Below, piece after piece: positions 52,188-63,480 of a stretch of 64,000 bases of DNA. Source of the stretch: Xestospongia muta (taxonomy: Eukaryota > Porifera > Demospongiae > Haplosclerida > Petrosiidae); the NCBI GenBank assembly GCA_963693285.1, contig OY848927.1, positions 3,598,501-3,662,500 on the forward strand, in the 5' to 3' direction. The notes below the pieces were generated by a model. That model did no database searches and was not told the origin of the DNA. It saw only the letters and a list, made by a program, of their open reading frames with translations. A program made the position numbers and the translations under genes. Within the stretch, counting starts at the first letter, position 1. Each line of letters opens with the position of its first letter.

Positions 52188-54188
52188 ATGGAGCGTTCGT
52201 TCACTCTCTCCGGTAATTACTACAGTTCTACGCCTGCAGCGACTGAGATTACTTACACTCGAAGTAAAACCAGTGGAAGAATGTCGTGCCCTTCGTCGAT
52301 CCGTAACTCAACTAGCGATAACATTCCCATCTCTCCTCCTAGCTCTTTGTCCCGTCGTCAACAGGGTGACTCGGGTTTTATGGAGAACATCATTCCTGGG
52401 ACGCCGCCGAGGACTACCATGCCTTCACTTAGTTCTCCTGGAGGAGATTGTCCTAAACATCCACAAGAGCGCCTGAAATATTATTGCCAACTCCACGATG
52501 AGCTCGTCTGTGCAGACTGCCTTGCGATGGAGCAGAGACATCAAGGTCACGTACATACTCGAGCTGACGATTTGGCCGATGACTATCGAAGAAGCTTACA
52601 CTCACAACTTCAACCTTTGCAAGACCTGAACGATAAGGCTCAAACAGCTTTGAAGACAATGTCTTCACGGAGAAAAGAGATCTCAGCTAATGGAGACTCA
52701 GTAAAACAAGGAATAAAAACGACAGTAAGTAAACTCCACTCCTATATAGATGCACGAGAACAAGATCTTTTAGAAGAAGTTGAAAAAATCACCCAGCAGA
52801 AACTCAAGCATCACGATGCCCACCAAACCTATCTTGAAGGATTAGCATCAGAGCTTTCTCGTATAGTAGATGCTGTATCACAAACTGCCAGTGACAATTC
52901 TAGTGACATACTGCATTATCACAAACAACTCAGTGAATGGGTACTAGAGGGTACTCGTAAATTTCAATCATTGCCCAAGGAAGTTTTTCTACCTTTACAA
53001 GGTGCTAATATTAACTTTTTACCTGATCCGGCAGCAATCGAAGCCTGTCAAACAATAGGTAGTGTCTCAGAACGTCAAGCCGATCCAATACGTTGCTATA
53101 TTGATGAAACAAAATTAAGTGGAATAGTCTCCAAGCAAGAGGCCGTCCTTCATCTTTTGGTACATGACACTGACGGAAAACCTTATACTAGTCATGTCAG
53201 GGGTATCAAGATTGATTTTTCTTCAACAACTACTAATATCCCAGTTGATGTAACAATCGAACAAGACAGCTCAAAAAAATATCAGTATAATATTAAATTT
53301 ACTCCATCTGAAGCTGGTCAACATGTGATGCGACTCAAGATAGGTAGTACCCCTGTCCAGAATTCACCATTAGTATTCAATGTAGGCGCTGTAGTCCATG
53401 GAACTTTAGTTGGTGACATTAAGGGTGTTCTTCAGCCATATGGAATTATAGTAAATGATCACGATGAGGTTATCGTTGTTGAGAATGGCAAAGATTGCGT
53501 TAGTGTTTTTCGTACTGACGGAAAACACATTCGAACCATCTCTGGCAAAGGCAAACAAAAATTTAATCGACCTCGTGGTGTCACTCTCATGGACTCTAAT
53601 TATCTTCTTGTTTCAGATGATGATGGCCTCAAACAATGTACACAAGAAGGGAAGCATTTCGTAGCAATAGGTAAACAGGGAGCAGGCCCACTCGAGTTTA
53701 GCTTCCCTTGTGGTATGGCTGTCAACCGAGATGGTAAGATCTATGTATGTGATACATTCAACTGCAGAATTCAGATCCTCAACCCTGATCTTTCGTTTCA
53801 TCAGTACCTGGGCAACGATCATAATCCACCCGGACAACTTAACCAGCCTTATGATATTGCCTTCAATAGCTCAGGTAGAATTTTTATAGCCGACTATGGA
53901 GCCGATAGTATCAAGATGTTCTCTCCAACTGGAGAATTTATTGGACAGATTACCAAAAAAGCTAACGAAGAACCAATAAAGAACCCAGTGTCCGTTCATG
54001 TCAATGCTAACAACCATGTCTTTGTGGGCGAGGAGAAGACTTCAGGATTATCCATATATGATTCATCAGGTAGATATCTCACTATGATACAAGCTAGGTT
54101 AACTGGAGCGTATGGCTTAGCTACAGATTCTCAAGGTTGTGTATACGTTAGCGACAGATCGAATCGACGGATACAAATATTCAAGTAA
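52188..54188 (+). CDS. Intronless B-box/coiled-coil/filamin/NHL protein (TRIM2/3-like, without RING)
   Basis: A complete 666-residue open frame in one exon. Residues 1-85 are a Ser/Thr/Pro-rich disordered region. Residues about 88-122 are a B-box2 zinc finger with all ligands (CPKHPQERLKYYCQLHDE, CADCLAMEQRHQGHVH). Residues 125-270 are a BBC coiled coil. Residues about 300-398 are a filamin-type Ig domain (TPSEAGQHVMRLKIGSTPV). Residues 400-666 are NHL repeats (QPYGIIVNDHDEVIVVENG, FPCGMAVNRDGKIYVCDTF, YGLATDSQGCVYVSDRSN). TRIM2/3/71-type proteins also start with a RING for E3 ligase activity; no RING is present here, so ligase activity is not expected. It shares the filamin-NHL tail with the DD-NHL gene 28 kb to the left. 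Lack of introns suggests a retrocopy origin (inference). Confidence 0.92.
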   Translation: MERSFTLSGNYYSSTPAATEITYTRSKTSGRMSCPSSIRNSTSDNIPISPPSSLSRRQQGDSGFMENIIPGTPPRTTMPSLSSPGGDCPKHPQERLKYYCQLHDELVCADCLAMEQRHQGHVHTRADDLADDYRRSLHSQLQPLQDLNDKAQTALKTMSSRRKEISANGDSVKQGIKTTVSKLHSYIDAREQDLLEEVEKITQQKLKHHDAHQTYLEGLASELSRIVDAVSQTASDNSSDILHYHKQLSEWVLEGTRKFQSLPKEVFLPLQGANINFLPDPAAIEACQTIGSVSERQADPIRCYIDETKLSGIVSKQEAVLHLLVHDTDGKPYTSHVRGIKIDFSSTTTNIPVDVTIEQDSSKKYQYNIKFTPSEAGQHVMRLKIGSTPVQNSPLVFNVGAVVHGTLVGDIKGVLQPYGIIVNDHDEVIVVENGKDCVSVFRTDGKHIRTISGKGKQKFNRPRGVTLMDSNYLLVSDDDGLKQCTQEGKHFVAIGKQGAGPLEFSFPCGMAVNRDGKIYVCDTFNCRIQILNPDLSFHQYLGNDHNPPGQLNQPYDIAFNSSGRIFIADYGADSIKMFSPTGEFIGQITKKANEEPIKNPVSVHVNANNHVFVGEEKTSGLSIYDSSGRYLTMIQARLTGAYGLATDSQGCVYVSDRSNRRIQIFK

Positions 54189-54889
54189 ATGTCCGATAAC
54201 TCTTTTTATATATTTGTGTATTTTTATAAAATGAAGTACTTATATTTTTTATATAATAATAATCATATTTTTGTTTTATTACTTTTAATCATGCAACTGT
54301 CTGTTATTAATGGAATCATAAATTACCCTTTACTTGTATTAACAAACAACATTATCAATACTCACTTGCTGACTTGACAGTCCCATCTGTTTAAAGTTAT
54401 CAAGGGTCATTGATCTACCTTACTATGGTATGCACATGACGAAGGCTATAAAAAGAAAAAGTAAAATTAATTACTCTACACTATTTACTCATAGAATCCA
54501 TTTAACTGTTGACCTTATGTATAGTTAGTACTCAAACTCAGTAATATTATCATTCCTTTCATGTGTTAGATTCAATAGATTGCTTAAAATAATTGTTGTG
54601 TTAATCAAGACCCCACCTTTAATTTGCTCAGTTTTGTAGTACTTTTATTGCAGGTAAGTTGTTTGGTTTCATTTTTAAATGACAAATTCAATACAAAGTA
54701 AAAAGACAAATGATTGTAATAATTCTAAAATAACGGGAATTGACTATTTTTCAAAACAGATTGACGAAAATTAAAGTTAAAATATAACAAATGCTAAAAA
54801 TGTTTTAGAATACGAACTAGCTAAGTTCAAGAAGGCCTCCATCTTTGTATTACAATTTGCAATATTAAATTGATGACCAACATAATTAG
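54189..54889. other. 3' flank of the B-box/NHL gene
   Basis: AT-rich with no long coding frame. The poly(A) signal is unclear; several AATAAT variants occur near 54257. Nothing else recognised. Confidence 0.4.
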
Positions 54890-55540
54890 GATATATTTGC
54901 AATAACATGACCTTTGACACCATTTGCCCAATGCATAAATATCACAGAGTGTTCTTGCTTTCATCCAACTCACAGAGCCCAGACGAACCTCAGTAGTCGG
55001 AGTATTATTCTTCAACATCGGGACCCAAAGCCCTTCAATGGACTATATGACCTTTATTTGATATCAAAGTGTCCAAGCTCCAAATTAACATTCTGTATGT
55101 CTGCTAGGAAATATTAGTAGCCCTATTAGAAGGATTCCCATATGTACTCTTAATGGTGACATAATTATGACATCTTAGGGGAACAGGTAAAGTCTGACCC
55201 AATAATCTAATTATCACCATAGTGAGGACACCTCTTATCAAGTTATGTTAGCATTGTCATACCATCTGCTCTGGCTGACTTATTCTAAACTGTTAACTGT
55301 ACTATGTTAACAAACTATGAGTACAAAAAGTGCTGTGATTATATTATTGCCAGCTTTCGCTGATTGCATAACCACCCACTAATTTTGCTAACACAAACTT
55401 GTAACTTTGCCATAATACTAAAATTATAACTTTATCGTACTATATTCTCCCACTATAAAAGTAATTGTTATTTAACAGAATGTCATTTTCCTTTTCAGCA
55501 ACGTCCACGTACTTTCATAATAAGCAATCATTAGTTGAAG
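54890..55540. repeat. Decayed tandem duplicate of the TEX264 3' region
   Basis: This stretch aligns in order, with indels, to 55943-56545, covering the last TEX264 exon, its 3' flank and the preceding intron. Shared landmarks include GTTGCAA/CAATAACA before the stop, ATCACAGAGT, TTCTTCAACATC, CCTCTTATCAA and CATAATAAGCAA. It is a local duplication that has since diverged. Confidence 0.7.
54941..55092 (-). pseudogene. TEX264 last-exon pseudogene fragment
   Basis: The minus strand matches the functional last exon at 55997-56170, but the equivalent of the DVEDNAPTTQ codons has a one-base insertion and an in-frame stop (GATGTTGAAGAATAA). The final AGCAAGAA-CACTCTGTGA end is still recognisable. 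No matching copies of exons 1 or 2 were found, so only the 3' end was duplicated or retained. Confidence 0.65.
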
Positions 55541-55942
55541 TGAGGAATAAATTCATCTCTTTAATTCACTTAAAGGGATATGTATTGACAATATGAGGAT
55601 ATGTTATTTTAAGATTGTCATAATAGCAAACATGAAACACAGTAACAAGAGTACTTAACTTCCCTAATATTAGTGCAATTTCTCAAAAGTTGTATGCATA
55701 TAGAATATGTTGAATGGATCCTACAACAATAAGTCCCACTATACAACATGAATAACTAAGAGGTTTGGTTATTTCGTCTGAGTACCCATTGAACTATAAA
55801 CCATACCCCCTGATATTATTTTTTGTGTCTTATTTTCATGAACAAAAATAATAGCACTCATAAATGATACAAAAAAGAGAATGGGACTTGATTAAATGTC
55901 TTGATTGAAAGATAATAAATGCTAATATGTTTGCTATATAAT
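55541..55942. other. Interval between the TEX264 duplicate copies
   Basis: AT-rich with no open frame of interest and no recognised motif. Confidence 0.4.
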
Positions 55943-55996
55943 ACAAAATGGTTGCAACAACAAAACTTTCAATGATATTTCTCTAATGGATAAACA

Positions 55997-57549
55997 TCAC
56001 AGAGTCTTCTTGCTCTCACCTGACTCTGAGGCCAGAGGAGCCTGAGTAGTTGGGGCATTGTCTTCAACATCAGGAACATAGAACCCTTCAGTGGGTTCTA
56101 GAACCACAACAAATTGAATGGCATCCTTCTTACAGATTTCAAGAAAGGGTCCAGGCTTCAAATTAAATTCCTGTAGACAAAAAAATATCTATTAGACAAT
56201 AGGAAGTATATGAGCAGAGTCCATACTATTAATGATGACATAATGATGACATCACAGGTGAATAAGAAACAGGTGACCTCTTAATAATCTAAATATCCTT
56301 ATTACTAATATTCTTATTTCCTTACCTTTTTTATAGGTCACCTCTTATCAAATGATCATAACTAACTAACTCTAGTACTCTAGTTTGCAATGTTCTAATT
56401 GTGCTAACTCTGAATACAAACCTTTATGTGTTAATTATATCTCTCAATGAAACAACACAACAAATTTTAAATTGCTGAGATTGTTGTCCTTACAGTTGTT
56501 TTTCTTTTCATTTAATTAAGTGTCCGTGTTACTTCATAATAAGCAAACTAACTTAATTAGTAGTTTATTTCATTATACCTTAATATATTCCATTAGTGAG
56601 GGGTATACTCGTCTCACAGCAATCCACATAGAGAGAGAGGTACGATAAGGAAACTCTGTGACGATAGCTTTTTTGCACTCAGGAAATGACCAGATTTTAT
56701 AGCCATTACTTTCAAGCAGATGAACTATTTTATCATCACCCTCTTCAGGGAGATAGCATCCCACGATAGAACGAAGTTGATCTTTAGAAGTCTACAGAGA
56801 AAAATCATGACATCAGCACGTGTGAATTAATAGGGATGGCTTTAAGTTCAATGAAAATGTAAATATTACTTTGATCACTAAATCAGAAGGGATCTAACTG
56901 GTATAAAACTGAAGAAAGCACAAAGTGATAATCGGCCAAGTCTAAATGCCTAGAAGCCCAACAGCTATCATTATAAAGTGCACTTGCTTTATTAGTCTCT
57001 TGGCCTTCAAATTATAAATAGATAATACTCTTTCATTGAGGACTCTAGATCACAGCAACTATTCAATAGTAACATGTAGTCAAGACTGCTAAGAAATACA
57101 GCTATTACATCTGACCAATCAGATTGCTTGCAGTTTTTAATGTATACTGTAATTCCAGTCTTGGCAACATCTACATGTACACTACATGTAAAAATTCTTT
57201 GTATAATTAGAAAGGTCTACAACTCCTTGAAATCTTGTACACTTATGCTGAAATCTTTTGCTAGAAATCTTGATATAGTAGTTATAATGTAAGGACATAC
57301 TGTTTCAGGATTATCATAGTAGACACTAAACAAAGGCTTGGTAGGTACAAGATCACTCAATTTACAAAATACTGGTCCAATTTTTTCATAGGGACCAATA
57401 TGTAACTTGTAGGCAAATCTTTTTGGCACTGATGCAGGTATGGTACATCGAATAGAGTAAGTATAGAAAAATCCTGAATAGACAAGTAGAAGGAAAAATC
57501 CTAGGGCAATAACTCCTAGCACAGCCAGTATAGCAATGATCAACTCCAT
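55997..57549 (-). CDS. TEX264: TEX264-like ER-phagy receptor
   Basis: TEX264 is a single-pass ER membrane protein with a GyrI-like domain that delivers ER to autophagosomes through a C-terminal LC3-interacting region. Exons 57549-57241, 56791-56579 and 56170-55997 join in phase to 231 residues. The N-terminus is a membrane helix (LIIAILAVLGVIALGFFLLL). The GyrI-like core has family-typical stretches: AYKLHIGPYEKIG, FSVYYDNPETV, WSFPECKKAIVTEFPYRT, WIAVRRVYPSLMEYIK and GFYVPDVED. The tail after residue about 207 is only about 24 residues (NAPTTQAPLASESGESKKTL) and contains no aromatic-x-x-aliphatic LIR, unlike the vertebrate protein of about 313 residues. The gene is divergent from RSBN1. Confidence 0.9.
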
Positions 57550-58049
57550 CTTCAACTCTAGAAAACGTGGAGGTGGGTGAAATTAGTAGGTGTGGTTTAT
57601 GTCATGAATGTCGTTAATGTCGTCATTAGACATTCACTGATTCACTCGTGATCGCATCAAAACATGAAGTTGTGAGGTCCAGTAATGGTCATCCTTTGTC
57701 GAAAAGAAAAGATTACTTTGACTGATGTAAGCTTCCATTAAGCTTTTATCCACTTGGATATACCATAGAGCTAGTGGTGAAGCTGTTATATGTGTGTATA
57801 ATTGCGTCACTTTACTGATTAAAGGTGAGCTGAGGGTTAATGACCAGATAGTAATTCATATGGTAATTAAACCAACTTTGATTGACTTGAGTAAGGAAGT
57901 TAGAGCTAGTAGTGAATATAATCACAAATAGGATCAGATTGTATATTGAATCTTGCCTAGTAAGAGCTTAAAACAAAGGCTGATAGGGGGGTCTATCATA
58001 GTATATAAATGTACACATTAAGTGGGACTTTCTTACCCACAGATCATTA
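57550..58049. promoter_or_regulatory. Divergent TEX264/RSBN1 promoter region
   Basis: A 500-bp gap between start codons. TATATAAA at 58002-58009 lies 41 bp before the RSBN1 ATG and may be its TATA box. Alternatively the CCCACAG at 58035-58041 is a splice acceptor and the first exon lies further upstream. Confidence 0.4.
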
Positions 58050-59640
58050 ATGGCCATGACTCAGTATTCCATGTATAATAGCCAGCACCATAACACCACT
58101 TTCACCCCACGATCATTCCCCAAAAGCTCCACAAAAATCTCTGCTTATGCCCACACCCATAGTGTTCACTCAAGTCCTAGTCCACCTAGTAGTCCACCTG
58201 AGAAGATCTATTCCAGTGGTCGAGGGGAAAAAGGGATACTACCTTTGCCAAAAGATGAGGAATGTGATGAAGTGGACCTTATTCAATATATACATATACG
58301 TGAGCATCCTAATGGTGGAGCTAGTGTTGTCCACATGGATCAAAAAGAGTTTGAACACTTGTCACAGAATCAAGTTGAAACACTAGCTGACATGTTCTTT
58401 AAGGAAGTGTTCAGAGAAGAGAATGAATCTACTGCTTGTCATGTGCTTGGTGTCGTTCATAATGCAGCTAGATACATTCCTGAATTGGTCAAACATTTTG
58501 GGGAGAATCATCCCGATGTTCCCATCAAAATGGGTAACTTGCGTAATCCTGAAATTGAGACCACAAGTTTCGCTGAGTTTGCTACAAGAGTCAAGAACTC
58601 GTACAGCAATGGCACATTTCGTTGTGGGCCATTATTACAGGTTACACTGGTACAACAGGTTTCTGAAGAAGCTGGCAGATACTTTCCAGATTTCTTAGGT
58701 CAGACAGTAACCTTTAAAGAATTTAGCTATCCCAAAGAATATAACCATTGTATTATGACTCATTTCTATCTTATATCTAATATTATGTATTACCTTAGAT
58801 CTCTTGGAGGAAAGTCCCTTTCTTAAACGGAGCCTGCCATGGGGACCTATGTCTATCCTACATTCAACCCATCGCAGTAAGAGTGATGATGGTCCTATTA
58901 TGTGGGTAAGGCCAGGAGAACAGCTCATTCCAACAGCTGAGGTAGGGACACCTCATAAAAGAAAAAAGAAAATGTAAGATGTTTATATTGTTGTTTCAAT
59001 TAAATTATATTGGGAAAAGTAATTGCTTATGTTACAGGTGCTCTTGTGTTAATTTAATGTACATGTAAAAAAACATGTAGTTTGTAGGCCAGTTATATTG
59101 ATCTGTGTATTCTCTCTCTCTTTAGTGGTGCTAATGAAGTCCAATCTCGTCTCCATGGCTCAAGAATGAATGAGATACGTGAAACATTCTTTGAAGATCG
59201 TACTCGTTGCCATGCTGACCATGTAAGGCAGGGTGGTGTCACTCAGGAGACTACAGCTGCTGTTGGTGTATTAAAGGCTGTCCATTGTGACGAAGAAGAA
59301 AGGTAGTAAGATGATATATCAAGTGATCATACTTATTGTTATGTATTGACCACATCTATTAATAACTTTTATGATATTTGATGTACCAATTATGGTAGCT
59401 TATTTGCAAGGATATTGTCCATGTTGAAGTAATGATGTGTTTATTTACTGTAGCTCTACTGGAGTTAACCGAGAAACTAAAGACGTCATTTGTTTTCATG
59501 CTGGTGACTTTTGTGATGTTACTTTGAAGATGCAAGTGGATTTGTTTGAACCACCCATGTCTCAAGTGAGTTAACAAGTGTTTTAATGCTGTAAGGAAGG
59601 AAATATCAACCTTTTACACCCAAATGACTTTCTTCCTTTG

Positions 59641-59673
<33 letters not shown>

Positions 59674-62600
59674 GTGTCGTCAATGGGTAGAAGAGGCCAA
59701 ACTCAATCAACTTAGACGAGATGGCATTCGTTATGCTCAATTTCGTCTCCATGACAATGACATTTACTTCATCCCTCGTAATGTGATCCACCAATTTAGA
59801 ACCATCAGTGCCTGTTCTAGCATTGCTTGGCATTTAAGACTCAAGGAGTACTATCCTGAACCTGTTAGTGGAGTGGATCGTCCTTTAACAGCAGGAGAAC
59901 GCAAGGGTAGAGTCCTATCAACTGTGGAGAGTAGTGACAGTAGTGAGAGTGAAGAGGAAGAAGAGGAAGAACCAATCACTAAGGAGCGACCTTTGGCTCC
60001 ACCTACCAATAATTCTAGTGGTATGTTTGACAGTGATGATAACTCAATCAGTTTCTCCTATTCTGATGATGATGACTTCATGCCTGGATTTATGGAAAAG
60101 AAAAGTAATCGTAAATCTATGGGTAATCCCCCAGCTCCTGTTGCCAATGTACCTCCTGACAAGATTACAAAACTCAATGGAATTACTAGTAGGCATAGTC
60201 AATTGAATTCTCTCAACAGTTCAAGCGATTCTGAAGAACTTAGTGATTCTGAAGAAAAAGTGGACACTACTCATTGGTCGACACAACCTACTGCCACCCA
60301 CCAAGATGACAAATCTGATTGGTCCCTTGATTCCCATCAACAGAATGACTCCCTAACTAATGGATACCAACGTTCTTCTTCACCTATGACACCTCCAATG
60401 AGTAAAATGTCTTCAGGTCATGTGGTCACTGCTGATCAAAGAGCACTCTTGAAGGCTCGTCAGCGTCGGTTTGCTTCTCAAACAGATGTGAGACGCAAAC
60501 TCAGTCAAGACCTTTCCAAACCTACCAAAACATCTCCCTCTGTTCCTCTATCGTCTTCTAATACTCTCTCTCCTCCCATTCCTCCTCCTTCTTCTCAATC
60601 ATCTTCACACTCACCCTCTCCTACTCTTAAAAGCCAAACACAATCCTCACCACTTCCCTCTAGACCAGTCATTCATCGAACTCCTATTGCATCCAAAAGG
60701 ATGCCACTACTCGCTAAAAGAGCTGCACCATCTAAGAAAATGCCTATGATGACATCTAGTACCACCTCTGATAAAAATGCTACCACAGAAACACCTGACA
60801 ATTCCTCTGGGCTGACTTCATCAGCCATGTTATTAGATAAACTAGAAGCTAAAGCTGAAAAATCAAAGCAACGGTCCTCCCGAACCAAACGCAAAAAGAC
60901 AAAAGAGAAGAAAGACAAAACTAACAAAGAACCAGAACAGTCGAACAAACCACTTCCTTTTTATGCTCAACCTGTAGCACTTGAACCACCACCAAACAAA
61001 AGTACTGAGCCCTCTCCCATTCCATCTCCATCCCCTTCTCCTCCTCCTCCTCCTGCTCCTATTCCTGCTCTTCCTGCTACTCCACCCAAATCTGAAAAGA
61101 CCAGCAAGGAAGCTAAATCTCCTCAACCTCATTCTCCTCAAGAGAATGTGTTATTTCTGTCCTCTGATCTATTTTCCACTGGAGGTGACTCAGATAACGA
61201 TGCACCTAAATTTGATGATCCTCCTCCCAAGACCCCTCACTGGGGATTTCTTGATAATGAGGAAGATACAATAAAGACTACAATAGTCACTCATACACCC
61301 TCTCCTCCACTTTCTCCTCCCACCTTTCAAACATCAATAGGAAATGAGTCTTCCCGTCATGATGTTGCTGATTCAAATGGGCTGCCTACTTCATTAAGTA
61401 GAAATGAGATAGTGGGAGAAGCACAAGAAGAGAAGTCACGAAGGAAAAAGAAACCTAAGAAGTTAACTGAAGAGGAACGATTTCTAAATACCAGGGAGAG
61501 CAGCCCAGAAGATCAAGTGCCAGCACCAGCACCACCTCCTCCCCCTAAAATTGAGACCTCTAATCACTACTCACCATACTCCGTTTATCGTAGACCTGTT
61601 CCACGTAAGAATATTCACAATATTTTAAAAGCTGGAATGTCAAGTTCATCAGATGATGACGGATCTCCTCCACCACTAGAAGCTCCTCGTCTTCTGGAAC
61701 CTATGTTCCCTCCACTAATAAATCCACCTATACTGGAAAAAGATTCTTTAAATAATGAAAAAAAAGAAGAAACATTTGAAAACAAAACCGACATTACTAT
61801 AGTTGACATACCAATTGAACTTGATAACCCTGTTTTGGAGAGAACTCCATCACCTAAACCTGCTTCACCTGTTACTAAAGCTCCTGATCCTGTCAAACCA
61901 GTACTGAAAAACAGTCGTCCAATAAAACGCAATATGATTGATGACAGTGACAGCGATGATGATGATGATTTGATCAGACCACCAACAAAGAAATATAAAT
62001 CAACTTTCGATGACATTGTTCATTCAAGTCCTGAAAAACCTGAAAAACCTGTAAAACCAGTTGGCAAACTACACAAAGATAAAAAGGAAAAAAAGAAAAA
62101 GTCAGATAAATCAAAAACAAAAGTGACAGAGAAAAAGACAGTGAGTTTTAAAGATGCCAACAAGACTGATCTTGATGTTGAGGACCAGACAGATGCCACC
62201 AAATCTTCAAAGACAATAGAACCCAAGTCTTATAAACCTGAGACAACTCTTAGTGATAGAAAGAGACCTACAACAGACAAACCAAAAACTGAACCACCCT
62301 CTAAAAAAGTCAGTCTCTGTGATTTGGAATTTCTTACTAATAAGAAACCTGTACCATCAAAGACAAAGAGTCCATCTCTAAACAAGAAGGCCACACCAGG
62401 ACTCAGTAGTGGTGGATCAAAGAAAGAAAAAATGCTTGATCACTCAAAAAAGGATTCAAAAACCAAAACATTATTAAGTCAAGATCATCGAGATAATGAA
62501 AGCCCTCTATGTAAAAAAGACAAAATTACTTCTTCCAAAAGTCCTGAAACTAAAAGTAAGAAGACAACAAAAGCTCTCAAACCAGCTCCAGTAGTTATGG

Positions 62601-62866
62601 ACTGGTTCTCAGCTCAACTTGAGTCTCAGGTCAAACAAAAACACGACACACGCAAAAAGCCAATAAGTGAACCAGGAAGCCGTAAAGTTGTGGGAGGAAG
62701 TTCTCATTCTGTACCAAGTCACAATAAGGATGCTGTGTTGGCAGCTAAATTCCCTCACAAGAGGAAACTCCTTTCATCCGGTGAGTTATTAAATAATTCA
62801 ACAGACACTCACTATAATAAACGTACTACAAGTCACCAGAAGCAAAGCAGGAAACAGCTCACTTAG
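58050..62866 (+). CDS. RSBN1: RSBN1/RSBN1L-like (KDM9, DPY-21 family) chromatin protein
   Basis: The family contains nuclear 2-oxoglutarate-dependent H4K20 demethylases (RSBN1, nematode DPY-21). Exons: 58050-58698, 58799 to about 58975, about 59126-59304, about 59452-59564 and 59675-62866. The conserved core is spread across all exons: [119 protein letters not shown] and [17 protein letters not shown]. The last exon then adds about 1,000 residues of low-complexity sequence: acidic Ser clusters, Pro-rich stretches and Lys/Ser-rich repeats ending in a basic tail. Vertebrate RSBN1 carries its long disordered part at the N-terminus, so the layout is reversed here. The poly(A) signal is at 62994-62999. 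Confidence 0.9.
59641..59674 (+). repeat. (TC)n(AC)n microsatellite forming an RSBN1 3' splice site
   Basis: A CT run then a CA run ending ACACAG, with AG at 59673-59674, directly before the codons for CRQWVEEAK. Confidence 0.9.
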
Positions 62867-62993
62867 TTGTTTAGCATAACCTGTATTTATATTATTATTA
62901 TTGTATAGCTATCTCATAAATTTATTTTCATTCTCGCCTTTGTTTTCCTTTTTTGTATTCCTATGATTTCTTCAAATTTGAAACTGCTATTTA

Positions 62994-62999
62994 AATAAA
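62994..62999 (+). terminator. Poly(A) signal of RSBN1
   Basis: AATAAA 128 bp after the RSBN1 stop. Confidence 0.6.
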
Positions 63000-63480
63000 A
63001 TCTTACTATAATAAATATGAAATTTTAAATATAAGCTAGGAATGTCACTAGGGACGTTGTCAATTAATGAAAAATCTAAAAGATGTCCTCATTAACACAC
63101 GAAAGGTTTTATCATTACAAGTCTTCCATCAGGTCATTGTTACCATGACAATGTGTAAAGAATGTAATTAAATATTTTGTTCACTGTGTCAGACAATCTG
63201 GCCCCACCTACAATTTTCTAAACACAGATATGTTCGTGACTATTTGTCCAATATGAAGTCTATTCTTCGTTGTCCAATAAACTGATCCCACCCCCTAAAC
63301 CTTAAATATTAACTATACACAACAAAGTATGATGACTTCCTGTAGAACAAACAGCTGCTTCCTTTTGATCAATATCAGTACTTGGTATTTAATTCAATTT
63401 TTAATTAGTTAGTTCACTTGTTCCAGTTCTCTCTATACAGCTAAGTAATCTAAAAACGGAAAAGGAAATAATAGTCCTAA
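63000..63480. other. Convergent intergenic region RSBN1/NUDT16
   Basis: A non-coding AT-rich stretch between the two 3' ends. It contains two short near-repeats, TTTGTTCACTGTGTCAGACA (63176 on) and GACTATTTGTCCAATATGAA (63238 on), each followed by GGCCCCACC or GATCCCACC. Nothing further recognised. Confidence 0.4.
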
